Shown here: piece by piece, positions 7,656 to 16,473 of the stretch
Numbering within the stretch: position 1 is the first letter of the stretch
Layout of the letters: the number at the start of each line of letters is the position of its first letter
NCBI RefSeq assembly: GCF_965198245.1
Contig: NZ_OZ240249.1
Span: 3,224,001 to 3,288,000 of the forward strand
Source: Poriferisodalis sp965198245
GTDB lineage: Bacteria > Actinomycetota > Acidimicrobiia > Acidimicrobiales > Poriferisodalaceae
Direction of reading: 5' to 3'
Length of the DNA stretch: 64,000 nt
Position numbers and translations under genes: made by a program
Notes under the pieces: generated by a model
Seen by the model: only the letters and a program-made list of their open reading frames with translations
Databases searched by the model: none
What the model was told of the DNA's origin: nothing

Positions 7656-10502
7656 TCAGGCGACGCGGGCGATCTCGCGTTCGGTATACGTCTCGATCAC
7701 GTCGCCTTCCTTCAAGTCGGTGAAGTCGCTCAGACCGATACCGCACTCCATGCCCGCGGACACCTCGGCGACGTCGTCTTGGAAGTGCCGCAACGACTTG
7801 ACCGATCCCTTCCAGATGATCGTGCCGTCGCGCAGGAACCTGACCTTGGCGCCGCTGCGCACGTTCCCGTGGTCAACGACGCAGCCAGCCACAGGCCCGA
7901 CGCCTGAGATGCGGAAGACCTGGCGCACCTGCGCCTCGCCCACCACGATTTCCTCGAACTCGGGCTCGAGCAGGCCGACCATGGCGTTTTGCACGTCTTC
8001 GATGAGATCGTAAATGATCTCGTACAGCCGGATTTCGACGCCCTCGGTCTCGGCTGTCTGGCGCGCGTTGCGGTCCGGGCGCACGTTGAAGCCGATGATC
8101 GTGGCCTCGGAGGCCGCGGCGAGCTGCACATCGTTCTCGTTGATCCCGCCGACGCCACGGCTGACGAAGGAGAGCTTCACGTCGTCGCGCTCGAGCTTGC
8201 GCAGACTGTCGGTCACTGCCTCGAGCGAACCGTGCACATCGGCCTTGAGCACGAGGTTGAGTGTGGTCGTCTCGCCAGCCTGCACCTGCCTGAAGATGTC
8301 CTCCAGCTTCGCGCCGCCGCCGCTCCCGCCAGCAGTGCCGGCCAAGCTGGCCTGGCGCTGCCAATGCTCGCGGGTCTCGGCCACCTTGCCTGCGGTCTTC
8401 TCGTCGGGGGCGACGACGAACAGGTCGCCTGCACGTGCAACCTCGCCGAGGCCGAGCACCTCCACTGGTGTGGACGGACCCGCCTCGCGCAGCGGAGCAC
8501 CGCGATCGTCGGTCATGGCACGCACGCGGCCCCAAGCCGCGCCAGCAACCATCGGTTCGCCGACACGCAGGGTGCCCCGTTGCACCAGCACCGTCGCGAC
8601 CGGACCCCGGCCGCGGTCGAGATGGGCCTCCAGCACGATTCCGACAGCCCGGCCCGATGATTCGGCAGTGAGCTCCTCGAGCTCTGCGACGAGCAAGATC
8701 CGGTCGAGCAGTTCGTCGATGCCCTCGCCGGACATGGCCGACATAGGAACGGTGATCACTTCGCCGCCGTAGGACTCGGGCACGAGGCCCCGTTCCGCGA
8801 GCTGGGCGCGCACCCGGTCGGCGTCGGCGCCGGGACGGTCCATCTTGTTGATGGCAACGATGATCGGCACATCGGCCGCATGTGCGTGATCGATGGCTTC
8901 GGCAGTCTGCGGCATGACACCGTCATCAGCCGCCACGACCAGCACGACAACGTCGGTGGCCTGCGCTCCCCGGGCCCGCATCGCCGTGAACGCCTCGTGG
9001 CCCGGCGTGTCGATGAACGTGATTCGGTAATCGCCGCGAGAGGTCTGATACGCGCCGATGTGCTGGGTAATGCCACCCGCCTCGCCTTCGACAACGTTGG
9101 AGGAACGAATGCGGTCGAGCAGCAGTGTCTTGCCGTGGTCGACGTGGCCCATGACGGTGACCACCGGCGGGCGAGTCTGCCCTTCGGCTTCAGAAAGGTC
9201 GACCTCGAGGGCCCGCAGCAGCTCCTCTTCCTGCTCGGCGCCGGGCTCGGTGATACGCACTTCAGCGTCGAGTTCGACAGCGAACAACTCGATCATGTCG
9301 TCGCTCAGCGACTGCGTAGCGGTCACCATCTCGCCCTGTTGCAGCAGGAACCGGACGATGTCGGCGGCGGAGCGATTCAGACGGGCGGCGACCTCCTGGG
9401 CCGTCGAACCCCGCTCGATGACGATCTCGCCTTCGGGAACGGGTGCGTCGATCGGCGTGTAGGCGGTGAGCTGCTGGGGCTGCAATTCCTCGCGCTGGCG
9501 ACGGCGGCGACGGCGAGGGCGCCCGCGGGCGCCGCGTGGTGCACCACGCGGACCTCCCGGGCGTGCACCAGGCGGACCCGCTGGGCGTCCGCCAGGCGCT
9601 GACGGGGCTCCTGCGTGAGGACGACCGCCACCAGGCTGCCCGCCATGGGGACGCTCGCCACCGGCCGCTGGACGGCGGAACCCGCCAGGGGGACCCGAGC
9701 GGTAGGGGCCGCCGCTGCGTGGAGTGGTGCGTGGCGGACCGGGCGGCGGGGGAATCGGCTTGCCCGAACCCGAGCGAGGCGCCAATGGCGGGGGCGGAAT
9801 CGCGCGGCCGTCGGCAGCCTTCGAAGTTACCGGCAATCGAGACGGGGGCGGCGGCAGTTCTGGGTTGGCCGCGTCGGAGGGAGCTGGTCTCGAAGGCACC
9901 GCCGGTTCGTCGGTTCTAGCCGCCGGTCGCTGAAGTGGCGGAAGAACCGGCCGCGCGGATTCTTGGCCGCTTGAAGTGACCAGACGCCGCGGCGGCGGCA
10001 AGTCGGGCGGGAGGGTGCCCGGCGGCGGCATTTCCGGCGGGAGCGGTGGTGCGGACTCGGCTGGTGCCGCCGGCCGAGGCCCTGTTGGCGCTGGCGCTTC
10101 TGCGGTAGGAATGGGTTCAGGCGTCTGCGGAACGGGCTCCGGGGCGGGCGCAGATTGCGGACGTGGCTTCGATTCGGCCGGGGCGGGCCGGGCCGGGCGA
10201 GCCGGACGAGCGGCTGGTGTGGATCTGGGCGCCGCTGGGGACTCTGGACGTTGTGGCGCTCGCTCGGCCGCATCGGCGGACTTCGCGGGTGCCTTGCGAG
10301 TCCTGCGAGCCTTTGGCTTCGATTCTTCACGAATCAGTCCCTCACGTGCGGCCTTACGCCGGACGCGGTCAGCCTGAGCGTCCTCCATGCTGGACGAGTG
10401 CGTCTTCACACCGATGCCCAGCGACTCGCATACGTCGAGCACCTCGGTGAGCGTTATGCCCAGCTCTTTGGAGAGCTCGTGAACGCGAACTTTCTTCGGC
10501 AA
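7656..10502 (-). CDS. infB: Translation initiation factor IF-2
   Basis: 948 residues, TTG start. IF-2 is the GTPase that places initiator tRNA on the 30S subunit and promotes 50S joining. The N-terminal IF2_N helix region (VRVHELSKELGIT) is followed by a long Pro/Arg/Gly-rich linker to about residue 340, a second IF2_N-like stretch, and the G domain: GHVDHGKT (G1), DTPGHEAF (G3), NKMD (G4). EF-Tu-like domains and the C-terminal fMet-tRNA-binding domain end VIETYTEREIARVA. The linker is low-complexity, as in other actinobacteria. It lies 99 bp after nusA, and no ylxR lies between. Confidence 0.97.
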   Translation of the reverse strand: MPKKVRVHELSKELGITLTEVLDVCESLGIGVKTHSSSMEDAQADRVRRKAAREGLIREESKPKARRTRKAPAKSADAAERAPQRPESPAAPRSTPAARPARPARPAPAESKPRPQSAPAPEPVPQTPEPIPTAEAPAPTGPRPAAPAESAPPLPPEMPPPGTLPPDLPPPRRLVTSSGQESARPVLPPLQRPAARTDEPAVPSRPAPSDAANPELPPPPSRLPVTSKAADGRAIPPPPLAPRSGSGKPIPPPPGPPRTTPRSGGPYRSGPPGGFRRPAAGGERPHGGQPGGGRPHAGAPSAPGGRPAGPPGARPGGPRGAPRGARGRPRRRRRRQREELQPQQLTAYTPIDAPVPEGEIVIERGSTAQEVAARLNRSAADIVRFLLQQGEMVTATQSLSDDMIELFAVELDAEVRITEPGAEQEEELLRALEVDLSEAEGQTRPPVVTVMGHVDHGKTLLLDRIRSSNVVEGEAGGITQHIGAYQTSRGDYRITFIDTPGHEAFTAMRARGAQATDVVVLVVAADDGVMPQTAEAIDHAHAADVPIIVAINKMDRPGADADRVRAQLAERGLVPESYGGEVITVPMSAMSGEGIDELLDRILLVAELEELTAESSGRAVGIVLEAHLDRGRGPVATVLVQRGTLRVGEPMVAGAAWGRVRAMTDDRGAPLREAGPSTPVEVLGLGEVARAGDLFVVAPDEKTAGKVAETREHWQRQASLAGTAGGSGGGAKLEDIFRQVQAGETTTLNLVLKADVHGSLEAVTDSLRKLERDDVKLSFVSRGVGGINENDVQLAAASEATIIGFNVRPDRNARQTAETEGVEIRLYEIIYDLIEDVQNAMVGLLEPEFEEIVVGEAQVRQVFRISGVGPVAGCVVDHGNVRSGAKVRFLRDGTIIWKGSVKSLRHFQDDVAEVSAGMECGIGLSDFTDLKEGDVIETYTEREIARVA

Positions 10503-10601
10503 GCGGTCGGTCTTTCTTTCGGGAGTTCTGTCGTAAGTTGATGGGGCGCCCAGCAGGACTCAGGAAATGGAACGGGGACGCGGCGAGACGGGCCATGGGC
10601 C

Positions 10602-11951
10602 TCAGGGCGTCGCCGAGTCCGATGGAAGCGTACTGGGGTCGGTGTGGGCCTCTGCAGGGGTCTCATCGGCGCCATCGCCAATCGGAGCGTCATCGCCGAC
10701 CGGAGCGCCATCGCCAATCGGAGCGTCATCGCCGACCGGAGCGTCATTACCAATCGGAGCGTCATCGCCAATCGGAGCGTCATCGCCGACCGGAGCGTCA
10801 TTACCAATCGGAGCGCCATCGGCGGTCTCGTCGACCTCTTGCTGTTCGGTGACTGCCTCGGACCACTGGCCTGCTGTGATCGCTTCGCCGCCGTCAGCAG
10901 GAACCCAGGTCTGCTCGCCCGTATCCGGGTTCGTCACCCACTCTCCCTCGGCCCACTCCTCTCCTGAGTAGCCGGCCTCCTCCTCGGCAATCTGCGTTTC
11001 GCTCTTGATGTCGATCCGCCAGCCGGTCAACCGGGCCGCCAGGCGAGCGTTCTGGCCCTCGCGGCCGATCGCCAGCGACAGCTGGTGGTCGGGCACGATG
11101 ACCTCCGCCACACCCTGTTCGGAGTGGAAGCGGACCTCCCGGACGCGAGCCGGGGACAGCGCCTTGGCCACAAAATCGTGGAGGTCGTCAGAGAACGGGA
11201 CAATGTCGATCTTCTCGCCTCGCAGCTCGTTCACGACCTGACGGACGCGGCTGCCGCGGGCCCCGACGCATGCGCCGACCGGATCGATGTTGGAGTCGTT
11301 CGACCACACAGCGATCTTCGTGCGATGGCCGGGTTCGCGCGCACACGCCTTCAGCTCGACAACACCGTCGGAGATTTCGGGGACCTCCAGCTTGAACAGC
11401 TCACGAATAAGTCCCGGGTGCGTGCGCGACACGACGATCTGCGGGCCCTTGGCGGTCTTGCGCACCTCCACGATGTATGCCTTGAGGCGGCTGTTCGGCT
11501 CTGGCCGCTCGTAGGGCACCTGCTCGGATTGGGGCAGCAATGCCTCGACGCGACCCAGGTCGAGCAGGGTGTAACGAGCATCGTTCTGCTGGATGATGCC
11601 GGTGACGATGTCGCCCTCCCGCCCGGCGTACTCGTCGTACTTCATGTCGCGCTCGACCTCGCGGATGCGCTGGTTCAAGACCTGCCGGACGGTCTGGGCC
11701 ACGATCCGCCCGAGATCGTGCGGTGTGTCGTCCCACTCCCGCAAGACAGTTCCCAATTCGTCGACTTCCTGCGCGTAGACCGTGATGTTGAACGACTCGT
11801 CGATGATGACGTACGCCTGCTCAGCGGCACCCTCGCGGCGCTTGTAGGCCGATTCGAGGCCGTTCGCTACTGCCTCGAGCAACACCTCGGTGCTCATGCC
11901 CTTCTCGGCGGCGAGTGCTTTGAGCGCCTCCATGATCTCGGGGCTGTTCAT
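10602..11951 (-). CDS. nusA: Transcription termination/antitermination protein NusA
   Basis: 449 residues. NusA binds RNA polymerase and modulates pausing, termination and antitermination. The N-terminal domain is followed by S1 (REGDIVTGIIQQND), then two KH domains (GACVGARGSRVRQVVNELRGEKIDIV and SLAIGREGQNARLAARLTGWRIDI). The conserved part ends near residue 350, close to the size of mycobacterial NusA. The last 100 or so residues are an acidic tail with a six-residue repeat (DAPIGD/DAPVGD/DAPIGN). The ATG overlaps the rimP stop (ATGA). Confidence 0.96.
   Translation of the reverse strand: MNSPEIMEALKALAAEKGMSTEVLLEAVANGLESAYKRREGAAEQAYVIIDESFNITVYAQEVDELGTVLREWDDTPHDLGRIVAQTVRQVLNQRIREVERDMKYDEYAGREGDIVTGIIQQNDARYTLLDLGRVEALLPQSEQVPYERPEPNSRLKAYIVEVRKTAKGPQIVVSRTHPGLIRELFKLEVPEISDGVVELKACAREPGHRTKIAVWSNDSNIDPVGACVGARGSRVRQVVNELRGEKIDIVPFSDDLHDFVAKALSPARVREVRFHSEQGVAEVIVPDHQLSLAIGREGQNARLAARLTGWRIDIKSETQIAEEEAGYSGEEWAEGEWVTNPDTGEQTWVPADGGEAITAGQWSEAVTEQQEVDETADGAPIGNDAPVGDDAPIGDDAPIGNDAPVGDDAPIGDGAPVGDDAPIGDGADETPAEAHTDPSTLPSDSATP
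10675..10822. repeat. 18-bp tandem repeat coding the NusA tail
   Basis: About eight units of the type GGAGCGTCATCGCCAATC in frame with nusA, giving repeats of DAPIGN, DAPVGD and DAPIGD. Unit length is a multiple of three, so copy-number changes keep the frame. Confidence 0.9.
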
Positions 11952-12562
11952 CGTCCCTGCCTTCCTGGCTTACTACGAGGGCCTGACTTGCTGTGAGGGG
12001 TGCTGGGCGATGCAGGCTTGCCCCGCGGGCGCGGACCCCATTCAAATGTCGTGCGGGCCTTGGCGATGTCGTTGAATGGCACCGTCAAGATCTGGCCAAT
12101 CTCATCCGGTCGGGCTTGGGTGTGGCTCTGCTCTCCACTGGAAATCTCCTCGACGCGGACCGAGACGCCGGAGGGGTCGGATTCCAGAATCTCGCCGACG
12201 ATACGCCGCCGCGGCGATTCGCTGGTCCGGATCACCACCTGCTCGCCGACAGCACCTGCAAAATGTTCTGGGCGGCGCAAGCTGCGCTCGAGCCCAGGGC
12301 TGGACACTTCGAGCACGTACCGGCCCTCGATCACGTCGGCGGCATCGAGAGCCGCGGACAGCCTGCGGCTCAGTCGGCCGAGTGCCTCGACGCCGATGGC
12401 GCCCCCGGTCATGGCAGAAGCCAGCACGACCAGGGTCCCGCCTCGCCATTGCACGTCGTAAAGGGCACAGCCGATCTCGGTCGCCACCGGGCCAGCGAGC
12501 TCCGCTATTTCGGCGGGGTGAGCACTTGCGGGGGCGCGCGAGGCCGCAGCGGTGTGAGTCAT
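11948..12562 (-). CDS. rimP: Ribosome maturation factor RimP
   Basis: 204 residues. RimP is needed for 30S assembly. The N-terminal alpha/beta domain includes LYDVQWRGGTLVV and the family motif YVLEVSSPGLERSLRRPEHF. The C-terminal SH3-like part ends in a Ser/Pro/Arg-rich tail. The start at 12562 (MTHTAAASR) has a GGGAGGTT ribosome-binding site; an upstream ATG at 12637 lacks one. It is the first gene of the rimP-nusA-infB-rbfA-truB run and overlaps nusA by 4 bp. Confidence 0.93.
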   Translation of the reverse strand: MTHTAAASRAPASAHPAEIAELAGPVATEIGCALYDVQWRGGTLVVLASAMTGGAIGVEALGRLSRRLSAALDAADVIEGRYVLEVSSPGLERSLRRPEHFAGAVGEQVVIRTSESPRRRIVGEILESDPSGVSVRVEEISSGEQSHTQARPDEIGQILTVPFNDIAKARTTFEWGPRPRGKPASPSTPHSKSGPRSKPGRQGR

Positions 12563-12756
12563 CGCAACCTCCCTGTCCGCGTCGCCCCAGCCGCCCTCGG
12601 GGCTGTGCCTGCGGAACCGGCGCTTGCACCGGATCATGCAAGGACGCTTGCGCAGAGCCCACGACCAGCCGAAACTGTCCTGCGGACCCCACGCTACCAG
12701 TGCGGTCGTGGGGTTCCCGACTGCGGAGACGGGTTTGTGCGCGGCTAGCGGCCCCA

Positions 12757-12799
12757 GGGCCCGAGCGGCCCGTGAGCGCAGCGAACAAGAGCGCGAGAC
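12757..12799 (+). repeat. Dispersed repeat, copy 2
   Basis: GGGCCCGAGCGGCCCGTGAG plus CGCAGCGAACAAGAGCGCGAGAC, matching the core of the copies at 6051 and 28229. It sits in the gap between rimP and ispG (12563-12834), which otherwise holds no gene. A 14-bp sequence GCGCGGCTAGCGGC occurs twice in this gap (near 12739 and 12828), the second overlapping the ispG stop. Confidence 0.7.
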
Positions 12800-12834
12800 A
12801 ACAGCCTCGTCAGTGGTGGCCGCATGTGGCGCGG

Positions 12835-14052
12835 CTAGCGGCTCCGAATGAGGGCAACGCGCTCGGCGGCGTGGTTGACATCGTCACCCTGCTCGCTCGC
12901 CTGCGCAGCTCGATCAGCTTCAGCTGCTGCTGCGGCGCCGGCCTCGGCTCTCCCAAGTGCGGCCTCGACGCCGTCGGCCGCCACGATCTTGGCCCACTTC
13001 ACCAAAGCCGCGACCATCTCGTCCTCGGGCACTACGGCCACGACTTGGCCCTTGACGAACAGGTGACCGCGCGAGCGGCCTGCTGCTATGCCCAGATCGG
13101 CGCTGCGGGCCTCGCCGGGCCCATTCACCACGCAACCCATGACGGCCACCTGCACGGGCAGATCCAAGCCTTCAAAGGTTGCTTGTGCCTCTTGGGCCAC
13201 CGAGATCACGTCCACCTCCGCCCTGCCGCACGAAGGGCAGGCAACAAGATCGGTGCCGGAACGCTCCCGCAGTCCGAGTGCCCCGAGCAGCTGCTGGCCG
13301 GCAGTGGCCTCTTGGACGGGGTCGGCCGTCAGGCTGTAGCGAATGGTGTCGCCGATGCCCTCGTTCAGCAGGGTCGCGATGCCAGCGGTGGCCTTCACCA
13401 GGCCGGCCGGCGGGGGTCCAGCCTCGGTGACGCCGAGATGCAAGGGAAAGTCAACTGCGTCGGCGAGCATCCGGTAAGACTCCACCATCAGCGTCACGTC
13501 GCTGGCCTTCACCGAGATCTTGACGTCGTCGAATCCCACCTCTTCGAAGTACGCGAGCTCTCGCTTGGCCGATTCCACCAGCGCGGCGGGAGTCATGCCG
13601 TATCGCGCCTCGATGTCGGGATCGAGGGACCCGCCGTTGACGCCGATGCGGATCGGGACGCCGCGGTCCCGGGCCTCGGACGCCACGGCGCGTATCTGGT
13701 CAGGCTTGCGGATATTGCCTGGATTCAGCCGCAGGCAGGCCACTCCGGCGTCGAGCGCTGCCAGCGCGAGCCGGTACTGGAAGTGGATGTCGGCCACCAA
13801 GGGCACGGGCGAGCGGGGAACGATGTGCGCAAGCGCCTCCACAGCCGCAACGTTGTTCGCGGTGCAGCGGACGATGTCGGCCCCGGCCCCGGCCAGCGCA
13901 TAGATCTGGGCGAGCGTGCCGTCGACGTCCGATGTCTTCGTCGTCGTCATCGACTGCACAGAAATGGGTGCCCCACCCCCGACGGCGACCGAGCCGACGT
14001 TCACTTGGCGTGTGTGGCGCCGGACGTAGCGCCCAGATGACTCAAGCGTCAT
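12835..14052 (-). CDS. ispG: 4-hydroxy-3-methylbut-2-en-1-yl diphosphate synthase
   Basis: 405 residues. This [4Fe-4S] enzyme of the MEP isoprenoid pathway turns MEcPP into HMBPP. The TIM-barrel half shows GGGAPISVQSMTTT and RLNPGNI. The cluster ligands are in ACPSCGR and CVVNGPGEA. The start at 14052 (MTLESSGRYV) has AGAGGTGG just upstream; the ATG at 14073 lacks a site. The C-terminal 50 residues are an Ala/Glu-rich extension. It shares the stretch with dxr, placing two MEP steps together. Confidence 0.96.
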   Translation of the reverse strand: MTLESSGRYVRRHTRQVNVGSVAVGGGAPISVQSMTTTKTSDVDGTLAQIYALAGAGADIVRCTANNVAAVEALAHIVPRSPVPLVADIHFQYRLALAALDAGVACLRLNPGNIRKPDQIRAVASEARDRGVPIRIGVNGGSLDPDIEARYGMTPAALVESAKRELAYFEEVGFDDVKISVKASDVTLMVESYRMLADAVDFPLHLGVTEAGPPPAGLVKATAGIATLLNEGIGDTIRYSLTADPVQEATAGQQLLGALGLRERSGTDLVACPSCGRAEVDVISVAQEAQATFEGLDLPVQVAVMGCVVNGPGEARSADLGIAAGRSRGHLFVKGQVVAVVPEDEMVAALVKWAKIVAADGVEAALGRAEAGAAAAAEADRAAQASEQGDDVNHAAERVALIRSR

Positions 14053-14076
14053 GGCCACCTCTCTCAGATCCACCGG

Positions 14077-15318
14077 TCACAGGTCCACCGGGTTGGCGAT
14101 ATCGAGATACAGCAGACCTACTGCCAGCAGTGCGAGTGCGGCGACCACGACGGTGGCGAGCGGCGCAAGTTTGCTCGGATCGATCAAGTATCGGCCGCGA
14201 CCCCCGCGTTCTCGCCAGCGTTCATAGGTAGCGACAGCCACATGACCTCCGTCGAACGGCGGCAGCGGCAACATATTGAACACACCGAGGAAGACGTTCA
14301 CCAGCGCGAACATCAGCGCGCGCTCGGACCAGCCCCAAGATGTGTCCGACGCCAGGTCCACGATGCCGTAGACCCCCAATGGACGCATGCCCAGGTTGCT
14401 GTTCGCCGAAGGATCACCGGGCGGCGACACGATGCGGTCGACAACGTCGCCGAAGTTCGCGAACAAGCCCCAGATGCCTCGTACAGAGTCGACTATTGAG
14501 CGCCCAAGGTCGACCAATGCCTGGACTACCGCAGTCGGCAGACCGACGGTCTCGTAGACGATGACCCACTCGGGCCGAACACCCAAGAGCCCTGACCCAG
14601 TACCGGGATCTGTTGCCAGCTCTGCCTCTACGGTGCGCAGGACGCCATCTCGCTCGATCTCCAGCGACACCCGCTCGCCGGGTCGGGACTGCACCTGGGA
14701 CACGAAGACGTCCCATTCCTCGGTGGCTGCACCGTTCAACTTCACGATGCGGTCGCCGGCCTCGATGCCTGCCGCATCCGCCGGGAATGTGACTCCGTCT
14801 CGCTGTGTGACCACTTCGGCGACCTGCCAGTTGTTCCCATCGCGAGTCGGCGCGCCGAGCGCTGCATGCACCACTCCGAACGCGACGAGCGCGAGGCACA
14901 GATGCATGAGCGAGCCGGCGCACACGACCAGCAACCGGCGCGGATAGGTCTGGGTGCGGTAGGCCCGGCTCTCGTCGCCCGGTTCCACGGGTTCGGAGCG
15001 CGACATGCCGATGATGCGCACGTATGCCCCGAGCGGCAGCGCGCGCAGTCCGAACGACGTCTCTCCGCGTCGGAAGCTCCACAGACGGGGGCCGAAGCCC
15101 AGAAAGAAGTCGGTGACCTTCATCCCGACGGCACGAGCGGCCGCGAAATGGCCGAACTCGTGCATGAACAGCACACCGGCAAGCACCGCTGCGGCACCTA
15201 CGGCGAACGGGTAGCTCCAAGCCAGCACCACCAGCGCCACGAGCCCCACGATCCAGCGAGCAGTGCGCGCCGCCGAGCTTGGTGCCGCGGGTTCTGGCTC
15301 GTCGGTGTGGCCTTTCAT
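14077..15318 (-). CDS. Site-2 protease family membrane metalloprotease (RseP/Rip1-like)
   Basis: 413 residues. An M50 intramembrane zinc protease with the HEFGH motif (about residue 53) in an N-terminal membrane helix, a central PDZ domain (ADAAGIEAGDRIVKLNGA) and the second active-site segment NMLPLPPFDGGH near residue 355. Several hydrophobic helices fit an integral membrane protein. Relatives (E. coli RseP, mycobacterial Rip1) cleave membrane-bound anti-sigma factors. The dxr-RIP-ispG order is the same in mycobacteria. The 5' end overlaps the dxr stop by 4 bp. Confidence 0.93.
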   Translation of the reverse strand: MKGHTDEPEPAAPSSAARTARWIVGLVALVVLAWSYPFAVGAAAVLAGVLFMHEFGHFAAARAVGMKVTDFFLGFGPRLWSFRRGETSFGLRALPLGAYVRIIGMSRSEPVEPGDESRAYRTQTYPRRLLVVCAGSLMHLCLALVAFGVVHAALGAPTRDGNNWQVAEVVTQRDGVTFPADAAGIEAGDRIVKLNGAATEEWDVFVSQVQSRPGERVSLEIERDGVLRTVEAELATDPGTGSGLLGVRPEWVIVYETVGLPTAVVQALVDLGRSIVDSVRGIWGLFANFGDVVDRIVSPPGDPSANSNLGMRPLGVYGIVDLASDTSWGWSERALMFALVNVFLGVFNMLPLPPFDGGHVAVATYERWRERGGRGRYLIDPSKLAPLATVVVAALALLAVGLLYLDIANPVDL

Positions 15319-16469
15319 GATCGGATTCCCACCACTGCGTCGGCGGCTCGGCAGCGGCCAGCTCGATCAGCTGCGATCACGGCGTCCACGCTGTCAGCCG
15401 CGGCGCCGTCATGGTGCTGCATCGCGCTGTCGATAACGGTGGCGATCTCGTGCCACCGCAGCCGGCCATCCAGGAATGCGGCCACGGCCTCTTCGTTGGC
15501 CGCATTGAGCCACGCCGGGGCGGTGCCTCCGGTTCGGCCCGCCTCGTAGGCAAGGTTCAAGCAGCCGAAAGTGTCGGTATCGGGCAGCTCAAAGGTGAGG
15601 CTCCCCAATGCAGACCAGTCAACGGCCCCAAAGGGTGTCCCGATGCGCTCGGGATAGGCCAGGGCGTAGCCAATCGGGAGACGCATATCGGGCAGCGAAA
15701 GTTGCGCGACGGTGCTGCCATCAGCGAAGGTCACCATCGAGTGGATCACCGACTGGGGTTGGATGACCACATCGATCTGGTCGTAGTCCACCCCGAACAG
15801 TTCGTGCGCCTCAATGACCTCGAGGCCCTTGTTCATGAGGGTCGACGAATCGACCGTGATCTTGGGTCCCATCGACCAGGTGGGGTGTGCCAAGGCGTCT
15901 GCGACTGTCACCTCACGCAGCGCCGCAGCGCCGCGGCCCCTGAAGGGCCCGCCGCTTCCGGTGAGAATCAGCTGCTCCGGCGCCGAGGCTTGGCCGGCGA
16001 GGCACTGGTGCAGGGCGCTGTGCTCGCTGTCGACCGGAATGAGCTCGGCGCCCGGCACGACTCGCAACGGCTGTACCAGCGGACCCGCTGCGATGAGGCT
16101 CTCCTTGTTGGCGAGCGCGAGGCGCCGTCCGGCCCGCAGTGCTGCCAGCGTGACTCCCAAGCCCGCGAAACCCACGATGCCGTTCACGACGACGTCGGCC
16201 CGGCCTGCCAGATCGGCGAATGCGTCGGGACCCGCCAGCACCTCGACGCCAGCAGGCAGCGCAGCCCGCAGCTCCCGAACCAATCTCGGATCGCCGATGC
16301 CGACGGCAGCCGGTTTGAACTCCGCAGTCTGCGCCGCGAGCTCGCTCACCGAGCTGTTCGCGCCAAGCGCGATGGCCCGGAACCGGTCCGGCTCAGCGCG
16401 CATCACCTCCAGCGTCTGGGTGCCGATCGAACCTGTCGATCCGAGCACCGCGACGGTCGTCGCGCCCAT
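15315..16469 (-). CDS. dxr: 1-deoxy-D-xylulose 5-phosphate reductoisomerase
   Basis: 384 residues. It converts DXP to MEP with NADPH, the first committed step of the MEP pathway. The dinucleotide motif GSTGSIGTQTLEV is at the N-terminus. Also visible are ANKESLIAAG, the substrate-loop motif DSEHSALHQCL, and STLMNKGLEVIEAHELF with active-site Glu and metal-binding residues. Length is normal. It lies 4 bp after cdsA and overlaps the protease gene by 4 bp. Confidence 0.97.
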   Translation of the reverse strand: MGATTVAVLGSTGSIGTQTLEVMRAEPDRFRAIALGANSSVSELAAQTAEFKPAAVGIGDPRLVRELRAALPAGVEVLAGPDAFADLAGRADVVVNGIVGFAGLGVTLAALRAGRRLALANKESLIAAGPLVQPLRVVPGAELIPVDSEHSALHQCLAGQASAPEQLILTGSGGPFRGRGAAALREVTVADALAHPTWSMGPKITVDSSTLMNKGLEVIEAHELFGVDYDQIDVVIQPQSVIHSMVTFADGSTVAQLSLPDMRLPIGYALAYPERIGTPFGAVDWSALGSLTFELPDTDTFGCLNLAYEAGRTGGTAPAWLNAANEEAVAAFLDGRLRWHEIATVIDSAMQHHDGAAADSVDAVIAADRAGRCRAADAVVGIRS

Positions 16470-16473
16470 GGGC

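Noticed and set aside
12076..14040. Long plus-strand ORF (654 codons) opposite rimP and ispG
   Set aside because: It is a high-GC shadow of ispG and rimP; its translation is Arg/Gly/His-rich with no domain, and the minus-strand genes have clear motifs.
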